Assembly: GCA_032718565.1 (NCBI GenBank)
Contig: JAVGVS010000045.1
Location: forward strand, 2,068,168 to 2,132,167
DNA length: 64,000 bases
Reading direction: 5' to 3'
From: Distichodus sexfasciatus
Taxonomy: Eukaryota; Chordata; Actinopteri; Characiformes; Distichodontidae
Shown here: piece after piece, positions 1 through 10,783 of the stretch
Layout: each line of letters opens with the position of its first letter
Numbering within the stretch: position 1 is the first letter of the stretch
Notes under the pieces: model-generated
Told to the model about the DNA's origin: nothing
Database searches by the model: none
The model's input: the letters and a program-made list of their open reading frames with translations, nothing else
Position numbers and translations under genes: made by a program

Positions 1-582
1 CATCAATGCTCTCAAAGTTGACATTATCAGCAATGACTTTGTCTCTGATCTCCCGGAGTCTGATGAGGTTGTTCTCACCAACCATATCCACAATGAGGGT
101 TTCTCGTGCCGCTGTAAATATGGCAACCCTCCCACCTCTATGTGGCATTCTTTCAACTCTAAAGAAAGAGACATGTGTTGTCAATTGACATGTTTTACAA
201 GAACAACTGATTTGAAACCAATAGACTACTTTCACAGGCTCGTAAAACTGTATTGTGACAAAGAAAGCAATAGAGTACAATACCTGTTGTGTTGTCTGAA
301 TGCCCTGATAATGGTGGCCACGGTGAACCTACTCAGGTTTGGACGGACTCTTAGTCCTGCTTCAGCCATTGTCATGCCATGGACAATGACATGGTCAATG
401 ACTGTTGCTCGCATCTCGTCCGTAATGATGGTGCGAGGTTGTCTTGCTCTCCCTCCTGGACCTTCTCCTCTCCCTCCTGGACCTTCTCCTCTCCCTTGTT
501 GGCCTCCTCCTCTTCCTCGTTGGCCAGCTCTTCTCCCTCCTCTGACTCAAATTCCTCTTCCCCTGACTCTGCCTTCATCCAT
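1..582 (-). pseudogene. IS630/Tc1-mariner-like transposase, 5' half, two exons, nonsense-damaged, cut by window edge
   Basis: Reading the minus strand from an ATG at 582-580, exon 1 (582-284) starts MDEGRVRGRG, runs through a Gly/Arg-rich stretch and enters a helix-turn-helix-like domain containing TDEMRATVIDHV and AGLRVRPNLSRFTVATIIRA. A GT-AG intron (283-159, 125 bp) follows. Exon 2 (158-1) keeps the frame (AG|A gives Arg) and reads PHRGGRVAIFTAARE...IRLREIRD. This layout matches fish transposases of the IS630/Tc1-mariner superfamily with an N-terminal HTH and a C-terminal DDE domain. The DDE part lies left of position 1. Codon 12 is TGA (549-547) inside the GR-rich region; a CGA to TGA change is the simplest explanation and would end translation. 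Exon coordinates and the stop are seen directly. The family assignment is from memory of related fish proteins. Confidence 0.68.
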
Positions 583-990
583 TGTGTTTGTTTGGAATCT
601 TCAGCAAACTGTGCACTCTGAACTTGCTTTTATACATGTGGTCACAGCATGAGAAACAAGTCTTCAATTTTGAGTCATTGTGTGTAATGAATGACGCCAG
701 GTGTGTTCATTGTGTTCAAATATTGCTGACGGTGGCAAGCATTTTGCATCACATGAGCTTTCATTTGAGAATATGAGCAGAGTTCTTTTGCAACTTGTGT
801 TTTAGCAAGGAAAAATGTGTTTAGATTTATGAGAACGGAGGATTGTGTTGTGTGAATTGTGTCTTCATGTGAAATGTGTTTATGATATTGGAAAATGATG
901 GCTAGATTTAGTAAATGTGTTTAGACAACTGGTCATTTGGTTTAGAGGATTGGCTTTTGTGTTTTAGCATTTGAGAAAAACTGTAACATA
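583..990 (-). other. T/G-rich leader of the transposon, no gene
   Basis: The stretch upstream of the transposase start is rich in TGTGTTT/TTGTGT words and has no open frame of interest. It probably is the untranslated leader of the same element. I could not identify its terminal inverted repeat before the next element begins at 991. Confidence 0.4.
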
Positions 991-1469
991 TGTGACTCTG
1001 CTTGGCAAAACCAGTCGCCTCTCGCAACGGAGGTTATGTTGCGTGGGGTAAAATTTTGGCTTTTTTCCTTTTAGCGTTTTGAAACAGTGGAAGGTCTATA
1101 CTGTACTGTTGTGAATAAATTTCACTGAAAAAAATTCACAGAAAATTTACCCTTTCCATCCTAAAAACGTGACCTTCTTGAGGTGAGGAATTCAATTCCA
1201 GCAGAATGTTAAAAGTTTCTGTTTTGACCGCTCTACTTCAATATTTACGGTAAATCTACTCGTTGACTAGCGTGAAGAAGGCAGATTTCTCCGTTTCTCA
1301 CTTGGCGTGACAGGAGAAACCCGACTTCTTTGGATGTTGATATCTCAGTCATATGTCGTCCGATTCATTTGATATAGGTATCGTTTTGAAGGTTGTGCCC
1401 TTTCATGAAAACATAATAACTCAATTTTGAAAATTTGCGACAAGCAACTGGTTTTGCCGTTGGGTCACA
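991..1469 (+). mobile_element. MITE, family 1 (internally deleted copy)
   Basis: The ends are inverted repeats: TGTGACTCTGCTTGGCAAAA on the left, and on the right the reverse complement TGTGACCCAACGGCAAAACC. Flanking TA on both sides fits a TA target duplication. The element has no coding capacity. A longer copy in the opposite orientation lies at 7761-8408. This one lacks about 160-170 bp between GACTAGCGTGAAG and AAGGCAGATTTCTCCG. Superfamily is not settled; TA target sites suggest Tc1/mariner or a related group. Confidence 0.8.
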
Positions 1470-2494
1470 TATAATAATGATTGATATCAAATTTTACATG
1501 ATTACAATTTCCTATTCTTTCCACAGTTTAACAGCATCCATAGTTTTTGTCATATAGACCCCATTAATGGAGTAAAATGTCCAGCTGCATCCCTCTTTTT
1601 CACTTCTTTCCCCTCAGGTGAGATCACAAAATATGGTCAGATTTTTCTTATAGCATTTAAATGAGGACATTTTGAGACTCGTGACATCATTCTAACCTTT
1701 TTAATACATTTCATTTGACATTTAATACATTTTTCTTTCAATTTTGCAAAGATTTGTCAATCTTTCAAAAAAGACTTTGTTTTTAGAAATAAAAGAGTAA
1801 AAACAAATTCTACACAAATTCTGTTCTGATTTGGGTCTATTCCCTCTAATCCGCTCTCGGTGGCTTGTTCTGTATTTTTTAGCCTCATATGTGTGTGTGT
1901 GTATGATGTAATTAAACGGCTGCATATAGAGGACATATTTATACAATAGACTGCCCTCCTTGTATATATTTGGGGTGATAATTGCAGCAGAAACTGACTA
2001 GTTGTTTAAAGGAAGGGCGTTTAGCCGATTCACGCAGTCGATCTCCTCTGATCAGGTCAGAGCTTTTCATCTGTCAGCGACCAACTCGCTCTAATTTCAT
2101 TTTGCACAACTCTAAATTAATTAACATTGCCTTTTTATAGAGTGAGCATCCACCAAATTACATTAGAGACATAGAATGTTAATATCCCCGGGGAGCGCGT
2201 GGTTCTGATTCCTGCGCATTTATTTGCAGCCGGAGTTTCTTTATTAGCCTCTAAAAGCGCTTGCTCCCAGAGACATCAGCAGCAGTTTAATTAACCGACT
2301 TTACTGGAGCTGTGTGTCAGTGTGCTCTGGTCAAGAATCAGACTAAACTGTTTGTACATAGTCCAGCATCTAGAGTTGAATGAAATGATTACAGCATCGG
2401 GTTGAATTTAATCAAATTTAATTATTAATTTTTGTATTAGGCACGTGACTCTATTGATGGGACACAGCGCAGGAAAATATATTTAATATATTTA
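1470..2494. other. Unassigned AT-rich spacer
   Basis: I see no gene or recognisable repeat here apart from a short GT run at about 1889-1903. The region is AT-rich. The part at 2085-2330 has a different character and is listed separately. Confidence 0.5.
2085..2330. promoter_or_regulatory. Candidate conserved non-coding element
   Basis: This is a non-repetitive island with several homeodomain-type motifs (AATTAATTAAC near 2116, TTTAATTAACC near 2286) and a mixed-composition core around CCCCGGGGAGCGCG. It has no open frame. The look is that of a vertebrate developmental enhancer, but conservation cannot be tested here. Confidence 0.2.
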
Positions 2495-3036
2495 CACTGC
2501 CCTCCAAAAGTTTGGAAACGCCCTAGAAAAGTGGGGTTTTGGACAGTATTGCCATGAATCCTTTTTAATTTGTGATAATGTTGCACTGATAAGGGACAAC
2601 ACAAACTACGAAAACATATTTTATTACATAAACAGTTTATTAAACAGTTTATACATAGAAAATACTCAAATTTTGGATTCATCAAAATATCCACATGAGC
2701 AGCTATACAGCTCTGCATAATCAGGGCATCCGAGCGGTCAGTTTATTCAAACATTGACTTGATATATCATTCCAAGCCACCTGAAGGATTGCCCAAAAAA
2801 TGATTCACACTGGCTGGACACTTCTTACGGACATCACGGTCCAGTTCTTCCCATAGTAGCTCAATTGGGTTGAGCTACATTATTATGTAATCAAAATAAA
2901 AAATATTATTGCTGGTATCCAAAGATAATGTCAAGTTTCTTTAATGTATTTGCACCAAAAAATGATGAGGATTTATGCTGATATCGTCCAAAACCCCACT
3001 TTGCCAGGGGCGTTTCCAAACTTTTGGAGGGCAGTG
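2495..3036 (-). mobile_element. Tc1-like DNA transposon, internally deleted
   Basis: Long inverted repeats start CACTGCCCTCCAAAAGTTTG at both ends, and the similarity continues through the GTGGGGTTTTGGAC block about 35 bp further in. Both ends are flanked by TA, the Tc1/mariner target duplication. The length of 542 bp is about one third of an autonomous Tc1. The only coding remnant is the transposase C-terminus on the minus strand. Confidence 0.85.
2640..2874 (-). pseudogene. Tc1 transposase C-terminal fragment
   Basis: The minus strand reads LNPIELLWEELDRDVRKKCP just after a stop codon. In Tc1 transposases the E of the LNPIE block is the third catalytic residue of the DDE triad. After a frameshift in a run of T the frame resumes with NKLTARMP...IAAH, the usual Tc1 tail. 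The first two catalytic Asp residues are absent, so this is a dead fragment belonging to the element at 2495-3036. Confidence 0.75.
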
Positions 3037-3261
3037 TACATGCATTGATGATGGTATTCTTTCCGTAGCCCCTCAGATGCTCATAAGCTAAATCAATAAA
3101 CATAAAGAGTATTCAACAGAAATTTCTCCCACTTGTGTGCAACATTGAAACACTTTAAAACGGCAACATTCGTCTTCTCTTCTGCATTTAAACATTTCTC
3201 GCTCTCATTTTTTATATACAGTATTAAGAAACTACAGTGTCATGTACAATTTGGTGCATAT

Positions 3262-4300
3262 TAGTGATGCACTGAAATGTAATTTTTGGCTGAAACCGAA
3301 AACCAAACACTCGGTCCAAAACCAAAAGACTGAAATATTTTTTTTGTACCGTAGCTGTTATGGCTAGGACTGTGTGTACTTACCTCACTAATGTCAAGGC
3401 ATTCACGCCTCAAAGAATAAATCAATTACAAAACTAAGAAAATCTTTATTTAGCTCGGAATGCTGACATTCCGGGCGGCGTGGTGGTGCAGTGGTTAGCG
3501 CTGCCGCCTCACAGCAAGAAGGTCCTGGGTTCAAACCCCGGGGATGGCATTTCTGTGTGGAGTTTCCCCGTGTTCACGTGGGTTTTCTCCAGCTGCTCCG
3601 GTTTCCTCCCACAGTCTAAAGGCATGCACTATAGGTTAATTGGTGACTCTTAATTGGCCCCATAAGATGTGAATGTGTGAGTGTGTGCGCCCTGCGGTGT
3701 GTTGGCGCCTGCCTAAGGTTGTTTCCCGCCTTGCGCTCGTAAGTTGCCGGGATAGGCGCCGGTTCCTGCCCCGCGACCCCAGTTGGTTCAGATAATGAAT
3801 GACTGAATGAATGCTGTCATTCCAACAATACACAATATCAACAAATGTGAACAGTTATTAATAAATGATTTTATATTATTATTTGTTTGAGTTCCATCAC
3901 AGCTAGAGTCCGTTGAACGGAGATCCGTCTTAGCGTCTTCAAACCTGTTGCCTTTCTGCAACAGGTTTGAAGACGTTTGAAAGCGAGTGGGCATGTCAGA
4001 CGATGCCTCGCTTCAGTTTGGCTTTGATCACGTGATAGCGTAGTTGTAAAGGCCGAGGCGGGTTGAGAGTGTCCACACATGATTAAAAGCTGTTTAGTCG
4101 CATTGGTGACCATTTTAGTCGCCATCTGGAGCTCTGCGCCCACACGGCAGACGTGTTGGCGCTAATCCAGCCAGGTGCATGCTGGTTGCGTTTTTCGCTT
4201 GTGTCATCACAACATCCTGTTTTGGTCGTGTTTAAAAGTCTTTCGGCTGAAAGTGTATTTTTGGCTATTTTCGGTGGCCGAATTTTCGGTCCATCCTTTA
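3262..4300. mobile_element. hAT-like element, degenerate, carrying a nested SINE
   Basis: The left end TAGTGATGCACTGAAATG and the inverted right end (reverse complement TAAAGGATGGACCGAAAATT) fit the hAT pattern TAGNGATGCACCGAAA. Both subterminal regions contain 'CCGAAA'-type runs. On the minus strand near 4150 the peptide SAVWA resembles the start of a hAT BED finger, but frames are broken beyond it. Flanking 8-mers do not form a convincing target duplication. The SINE-A copy at 3473-3809 interrupts it. Confidence 0.6.
3473..3809 (+). mobile_element. SINE-A copy with target-site duplication
   Basis: The head has RNA polymerase III motifs: box A-like TGGTGCAGTGG and box B-like GGTTCAAACCC. 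The body contains the TTAATTGGTGACTCT segment common to all copies here, and the tail ends in GAATGAATG, similar to L2 LINE tails. It is bounded by AATGCTGACATTCC (3459-3472) and AATGCTGTCATTCC (3810-3823), a 14-bp duplication with one mismatch. Confidence 0.88.
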
Positions 4301-4458
4301 TATATATATATCCTCCCCTGGTTCTCCCTGTGTCCTGTGCTGCTTGACTGCAGTCCTTCAACGTGCCCTTGCCTTAATTGAGACGAGGCAGATTTACGAG
4401 CTGCTCTCAGCGTCGTTCTCCTCACCTCTTACATTAGCCTCGCTGTTCCAGCAGACGG

Positions 4459-4690
4459 CCAACACGACAAATACAACGAACACACTGAACACAACAAACG
4501 TCAAACATGTTAAACACCATAAACATGCTCAACACGCTAAACACAATCAATACAACAAACACACTAAACACTGTAAACACATCAAACATGTCGAACACAT
4601 CAAACAACAAACGCACTGAACACAATCAACACATCCAACATGCTAAAAACAACTAACACATCAAACACACTAAACACGTTGATCGCGCCA
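4459..4690. repeat. Tandem repeat with 9-bp period
   Basis: About 25 degenerate units of the form AACACANNN run in phase, for example AAACACACT, AAACACTGT, AAACACATC. Because 9 is a multiple of 3, the tract reads as a pseudo-protein of KH/NT repeats. That open frame is a by-product of the repeat. Confidence 0.75.
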
Positions 4691-4699
4691 AGAACAACG

Positions 4700-5634
4700 G
4701 AGTGATTTTTATCTCCTGTTCTGTGTCTGTTTTGTTGTATTTGTCCATGACACTTCACCTTTTAGCCCCCGCTAGTGTTGCTGTTTGTAGCTACGTGAGT
4801 TTTGTGCGTGAAGGATTTCAGCTCACGAGTCTTTTGTCTTTTTGGTGTCCGTCTCGGACGTCGCGGTATCAAGGGAATCTGACCTGTTATTACCACAAGC
4901 TTGCATCATCACCAAAAGACACATGTTGCATGCTAATGCGCTAGCTTGTAGTTACGGCTAAGATGTGACACTACTCTTAATGTTCACAAGCTCACTGTTG
5001 TTTGTCATTGTTATGTAGCTTTTTACATTCTTTTTAGTGTCATTTTACTCAAAAGCAAATCATAGATGCTTCAGTTTTAAATGAAAATGTCAGCTAACAG
5101 GGATCTGATTTGTGCTCAGCGTGCTAAGCAACTAAAGAACCTTGAATTAAATTTCGCAAAGTTCTCAGAGATATTGCCTGCTATATTACAGGTAGATAAG
5201 TATTATAGTAGAACATGGAAGCACATCACATGTTTAAAGTGAGAAAATGTACCATTTTCACAAAATGAGAATGTGATAATGAAATGATTGGAAAGTCTGG
5301 AATATTGTTTTTTATCATCTTACTTGTAATATTTTCACATTTTGATTTGATTTATTAGAAAATTTAAAAGCTATGGTGATGAAACGATTATTCCAGTCTT
5401 GTCAGTTCTTTTGTTATCTCATTTCAACTGGTTGAAATATGTCGCTGCCATAAAATTCAAGATTTTCTTTTCTTTAAAATTTCAATTAAATTAAATTGCA
5501 TTACATTACAATCTACAAAATGACAAAAGAACAGTTTCTTAGTTCATATGTTTTCCATGTTTAATTGCGAATAATATTTTGACTTTGCAAAGTTTTGTTT
5601 TTAGTCACAATTTCCACAGTACACATGTAGAGGG
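4700..5634. other. Unassigned spacer
   Basis: AT-rich single-copy-looking DNA. I see no gene, transposon end or tandem repeat that I can support. Confidence 0.5.
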
Positions 5635-5636
5635 TA

Positions 5637-5965
5637 CACTCTTAGAAAAGATGTGTTAAAATGGACACAAACTATATCAAATTTTTACACATAAATCGTT
5701 TCTTGCGTTAATTTTAACACATTCACTATGTTAAAGTGAAAGTGTCAAGAAAGGTAACACAAAGATGTGTAAACATGTATAATGTTAAAACATGTTACAC
5801 ATAGTGTTGAATGCTGTGAACAAATACACGTTGTGTACATTTTTGAACTACACATAACTACACATGTAAAAGATCTGACTTTTTCCAAAACAATTTTACT
5901 AAACATAGCACAAACTGTGTTACAAATGATTTGTGTAATTTTTCTACACATTCATTCTAGGAGTG
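5637..5965. mobile_element. Short MITE with TACACTC termini
   Basis: The left end reads TACACTCTTAGAA and the right end, reversed, TACACTCCTAGAATGAATG. Flanking TA on both sides suggests a TA target duplication. The interior is AT-rich with many TGTGTTA/TAACACA words in both orientations and no coding capacity. Superfamily unknown. Confidence 0.6.
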
Positions 5966-6864
5966 TATATACTCCTATTATTATTGCAGTATCATAAGTA
6001 AAGATGATCTCTATAGCGTAAAGTGTTGTGTACTAGTGAGGTAACGTAGTATAACATCAGTAATGGACCTGAACATACCAGATTAATGATATGAGTTTTA
6101 TGAATAGTACTTGTTGCTAGGGTTACGTGTAGGCAGTGTGGCACCTGCAGGTGATCTTTAGGCCAAAGACAGAGTTTGTTTTCTAATGAGGACTATAACT
6201 TGTGTTTTTGGGGCTTGATTGTGCCAGGTTCCCTTCCTGTGGTAAATGTTAATACGCTAGCGCCGCTCACGTAGCCACGTTTAGCAGCTGCAAAAGCTCA
6301 TTATGTGCCAGTGTAGCATCTGTGCCAACGTTCATTAACATTCCTGCAACATTCGTCACCAGCACCACTAGCTGCAGAGCTCGCTCACCTGAAATAAAAC
6401 CATGCTTACAAAAGCAAGCAGAAATTAAACAAAGCAGCAGACAAAGCAACGTACACGTCATTACTTTACCCGGCTTTTGGAAATACTCCGTGTGGGTCAA
6501 GGGAGTCCAGTTTTGGGTCTGGAGGTTCAGCTTTCTGGAGGATTTCCATCATACCTGTTGAGCTTCCACCTGAGACATGGTCTCAAAGATCTGAATTCAA
6601 CTACAATGATATATCTCAAGGCTACTGAACTTCCAGGACCAGAACTGGACACTCCTGCTGTAGATCTAAACAGCATACAAGTCCAAAGCTGCTAGCAAAC
6701 CCCTAACCCTGATAATCAACATGTAATTAACATGAAACCTTTCTGCTCTTGCCGTTTTCCTACATTCCCTTTACAGTTATTTTACATTTTGACACCAGTT
6801 TCATCACCATGTCCACACTGTGAACTTTACACACAAACACATCAGACAACCTAAAGCATAAAAT
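5966..6864. other. Unassigned spacer
   Basis: Short open frames at 6267-6560 on both strands overlap and lack recognisable domains or splice context. I see no supported gene or repeat. Confidence 0.45.
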
Positions 6865-7100
6865 CGGGGCAGTTGGTAGCGTCGTGGTTAGGGAGTTGGC
6901 CACATGATCGGACTGTCACTGGTTCAAGTCCTGGACCGGTAAAGGTACCACTAAGGTAGTCCCCAAGCACTGCTTCTCGGGCACTGCCAAAAAGCTGCTG
7001 CCCACTGCTCCTTCACGGATGGGTCAAATGCAGAACTCATGTGGTTGCGGTGTGCTATGGTGTGTTCACAACAACAAATAATAAATTACTTAAATAAAAT
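6865..7100 (+). mobile_element. SINE-B copy, near full length
   Basis: The head has box A-like TAGCGTCGTGG and a perfect box B, GGTTCAAGTCC, about 40 bp later. The body has the family blocks GGTAAAGGTACCACT and TGCTCCTTCACGGATGGGTC, and the tail reads TGTGTTCACAACAACAAATAA. At least fourteen other copies lie in the window. Confidence 0.82.
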
Positions 7101-7435
7101 GCACTAAAACCTTCATATTTCACCCAAAATGTCGCTTGCTCTGCTTTAACTACAGCACACACACTCTCCTATAAGACTGCTATCACACACTATATACAAT
7201 GTTCAAAGACACAGGATTTGAATTACTGAAAAACATAGATTTATTTTGCATTCCATCCTACATTCCACACGGTGTTGTAATGCAAAATAAAACAAGAACA
7301 ACACATCTTACTAGGGGTGGGAATCGAAAACCCGGTTCCAAATTAGAACCGGTTTTAATTTTGCGAAGCACCGGAAGTTTTACCTACCAACGTTATCGGT
7401 GCCTCTAACAATTCTTTCCGACTTCTTCTTACGTT

Positions 7436-7733
7436 GTGCACGATGACGTCACACTCCACGACTCGAATTATCATGGAGCGGAGAAAGCAGTCCAGGGCGT
7501 GGTTGCATTTTACAAAAAAAACGACAGTTGCGTTCTTTGTAACCAGTGTGGTGCCATTTTAACTTGCAAGGGTGGTAACACCAGCAACGTGTTAAAACAT
7601 TTAAGGACTCGACACAGCATTAAAATTCAAGAATGCCATGTGTTCGATTCTGAGCGCTCGAATGCAAGCTCTGTGGTTTCTGTAGACGAGGGTAACTTTA
7701 ACTACAATGCCTTAACCCTACAGGTAATTTTCT
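7436..7733 (+). pseudogene. BED zinc-finger exon of a hAT transposase
   Basis: A 99-residue open frame contains CNQCGAILTC...TSNVLKHLRTRH. This is a BED-type finger with CxxC about residues 35-38 and HxxxxH about residues 58-63. BED fingers bind DNA at the N-terminus of hAT transposases and of domesticated ZBED proteins. The exon ends at CTACAG with GTAATT as splice donor. A candidate second exon follows an acceptor at 8426-8427 (CCCTTTTAG) and reads DDSPSEAARASAPERQ, but the phase does not match the donor, so an indel or another splice site is needed. The rest of the transposase is deleted. Confidence 0.7.
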
Positions 7734-7760
7734 GAAATGTAAACGATTTACGTAGTACAT

Positions 7761-8408
7761 TTGTGAACCTCCATGGCAAAACCAGTCGCTTCTCTCAAAT
7801 TTTCAAAATTAAGTTATGATTTCATGAAAGGGCATAAATCAACTTTCAAAACGATACCTATATCGAATGAATTGGACAACATATGACTGAGATATCAACA
7901 TTCAAAGGAGTCGGGTTTCTCCTGTCACGCCAAGTGAGAAACGGAGAAATCTGCCTTTGAAGTTGACTATCGACGTAGCACTCACAGACGCTTGGTGCGG
8001 TCGCGGCTACGTTTGTATTTACGGTAGCCTACGCTGCGTTCACAGCCACACGGATAGCCTACCTGCGTTAGGTTACCTGAACTCGGGAGACGAAGATGGA
8101 TTCCGCAGAAATATCTTCACGCTAGTCAACCAGTGGATTTACCGTAAATATTGAAGTAGAGCGGTCAAAACAGAAACTTTTAACATTCTGCTGGAATTGA
8201 ATTCCTCACCTCAAGAAAGTCACGTTTTTAGAATGGAAAGGGTAAGTTTTTCAGCGAAATTTATTCACAACAGTACAGTATAGACCTTCCACTGTTTCAA
8301 AACACTAAAAACAAAAAATCCAAAATTTTACCCAACGCAACATAAACGCTCGTTTTTCTCGGAAACCTCCGTTGCGACAAGTGACTGGTTTTGCCGTGGA
8401 GAGTCACA
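7761..8408 (-). mobile_element. MITE, family 1 (long copy), nested in a hAT intron
   Basis: The ends are TGTGAACCTCCATGGCAAAA and, reversed, TGTGACTCTCCACGGCAAAA. The body matches 991-1469 in opposite orientation, plus about 160-170 bp (roughly 7960-8130) absent from that copy. It sits just after the splice donor of the BED exon, so it would have been removed by splicing. Confidence 0.8.
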
Positions 8409-8828
8409 TTTGTTTCATCCCTTTTAGATGATAGCCCCTCTGAGGCAGCAAGAGCGTCAGCTCCGGAAAGACAAACCCCATTCACACTCGCTGTATTTTT
8501 ATGTTTGGACCATATTATTTATTGTTTAAAGGAAGATAAGTGCATAATTTATTGTTCAAGTGTTCATATTTACCATGTAAAGGACAAGATTGAGTTCTGA
8601 CATCTAATAAAACAGCTGCTTTCGAAGCTAAAAAAAATATGACTACCTTTTTTTAATGTAAATATGTAGCTAACCAGGGCTTATTACCTGTCCACAAAAT
8701 TATGATCAGTTAAGAATTGTTTTAATTTTATACTGTTTAGGAATCGATAAGGAATCGGATTGAGAAGCAGAATTGATAATGGCACTGACATCAATAATTT
8801 CTTAGCGATTTCCATCCCTACCTCTCAC

Positions 8829-10218
8829 AGTTAAAAAATGAATACAATAAGTGTCATGTTCAGCTGCATGTGCAGTTTACTGTAAAATAAAACAAATTAC
8901 AGTCATTTACTGACAATACACTGATACACTAAGAAAATACAACATATACCACATAGTATTTCATGCTTTTACATAAATCTCATTTGATGAGATTCACTTC
9001 AATTCATTCAAATCAACTGAATTAAGTATTAACTGTTTTGAGTGTCTAAATTATTGTGAAAGTGTGTTGAGAGACATGTAAAAGTGATGTAAAAACTGTA
9101 ATAAAAAGGTAAAAACCAAACAGTAGGTAAATTCATACCCAGTCTACAGGGGTAGTGTTGGAAATTTGTCCCCAAAAATAGTCTAGGTCAGAAACACACA
9201 CACACACACACCGACACACACAGAGTTGGATTGCGCTGGAGCTCAGTAATTGAGGTAACATACGGTTATTGTAATACAGTCACTGAAATTGCCAGGTTTA
9301 TAAAGCCAAACTGACACTGAGCTCCCACCAGGGTGTACGTGTGTTTGTGTGTGTGTGTGTGTGTGTGACAGCGTGTCAGGAGTGTGTGTTGTAGTTGGGG
9401 TTTTACAGGCTGGACGCAAGGCTTTGTGTGTGAGCTGCAGTGGCTGCTGCTGCTGTTTGTGTTCTGTGTTGAGACTGTAAATGAGACGAGTTTTTATTCT
9501 CCACCTCTTCAGCTCCAACCACAACCACAACCACGATCACGATCACATGCACATCCAGGAGCTTCACACACACCTGGAGAGAGAGCATGATGGGAAGATA
9601 TATCGTTTTGTTTGAGCACAATTTGTTAAATTGTTAAATGAACGTAGGACACAGGGATTAAAATTCTCAACACGTCAGTAACATGAAGTATTATTCCTAC
9701 ATTTCTAGTGTCGTAGCAACACAGCAGAAGGAATTTAAGATTAATTCAAACCACACAGCAGAAAGGCTTATTTAGCAACATGCGGAACATTGTTCATCCT
9801 GTAGCTATAAAGGTACACTCGTAATAATATGAGAACATAACTCATGATGCACAAATTCTGCAGGTTTGTAGATTTTTGATGTTAGCACAGTGCACGTAAC
9901 GCTTCCTCACTCTGTTTACTGCTGAATCTCACTGACCTCAGTTTTGAGGAAGAGAGCGCAGGGTCTGACTGTGGTGCAGGAGACGAGGGGTCCGGGCGGT
10001 GCAGGGGGCCGCTTGCTGCATGTGGACATGTGTATGTGTGTGTGTGTGTCAAGGGAACTGAAGGGCACGACTGTATAAGCAGGTGTATTCAGGTATCTCC
10101 TCCCCTGACTACTATATGTGCTTATGCATCTATATGTGTGGGTGTGCTTTTGCATGCATGCATGCGTGTGTGTACGTGCATGTCTGCATTTGTGTGTATG
10201 CATGCAATGTATGTGTGT
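8829..10218. other. Spacer with AC/GT microsatellites
   Basis: Two microsatellites stand out: (AC)n at about 9194-9222 and (GT)n at 9338-9367. A short run of CCACAACCACAACCACGATC lies near 9520. The open frames at 9243-9621 are translations through these tracts. No gene or transposon seen. Confidence 0.5.
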
Positions 10219-10423
10219 GTGAGTGATTATTTGTCATTGTGAACACACCACAGCACACAGTGCACCACAACGACCCATCCCATAAAGGAGCAGTGGGCAG
10301 CTAACAAGCGCCCGGGGAGCAGTGCTTGGGGACAGTACCTTGCTCAACTTTACCGGCCCTGGATTCGAACCTGCAACCTTCTGATCACGGGGCGAACACC
10401 CTACCGTTATGCCACCAACTGTG
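10219..10423 (-). mobile_element. SINE-B copy
   Basis: On the minus strand: a tRNA-like head with box B GGTTCGAATCC, GGTAAAG, the CTGCCCACTGCTCC block and the tail TTCACAATGACAAATAATCAC. It adjoins a degenerate GT/GCAT-rich tract at 10030-10218. Confidence 0.8.
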
Positions 10424-10783
10424 TGTCTATTTGAGCATGTTTAGAGGTGCCCGCGTGTGTGTGTGTGTGTGTGCGCGTGCGTGCGTACAATGTCTCTCTC
10501 GTGTTTGTTTTACTTCAGGCTTGAACACTCACTGTACAGCTTGGACATGCAACTGAGAAATATTCTGTTCTAATGGGACAATGTTTAACCTCAGCAGAAG
10601 CTGAAGACAGAAGAGACTGTGTGTGTCTATACATATATATGTGAGTTGTGTGAGTGACTGTGTGTGCGTGTCACTCATAAATCTGTGTGAATCTGTCTGA
10701 TTACTGTCTCTTAGAAGAGCGAAGTGAGGACGCCTGCTGACTGTCACCTCTGTGCTTCAGCTCTTAGCTCCAGATGGCCGTGG

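Larger units (their letters stand above)
7312..8820 (+). mobile_element. hAT transposon, internally deleted, with a nested MITE
   Basis: The termini are TAGGGGTGGGAATCG on the left and, reversed, TAGGGATGGAAATCG on the right. The flanking 8-mers CATCTTAC (7304-7311) and CCTCTCAC (8821-8828) agree at 6 of 8 positions, as expected for an old hAT target duplication. Inside are a BED-finger exon (7436-7733), an intron holding the MITE at 7761-8408, and a possible second exon. The catalytic region and the hAT dimerisation domain are missing. Confidence 0.8.
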
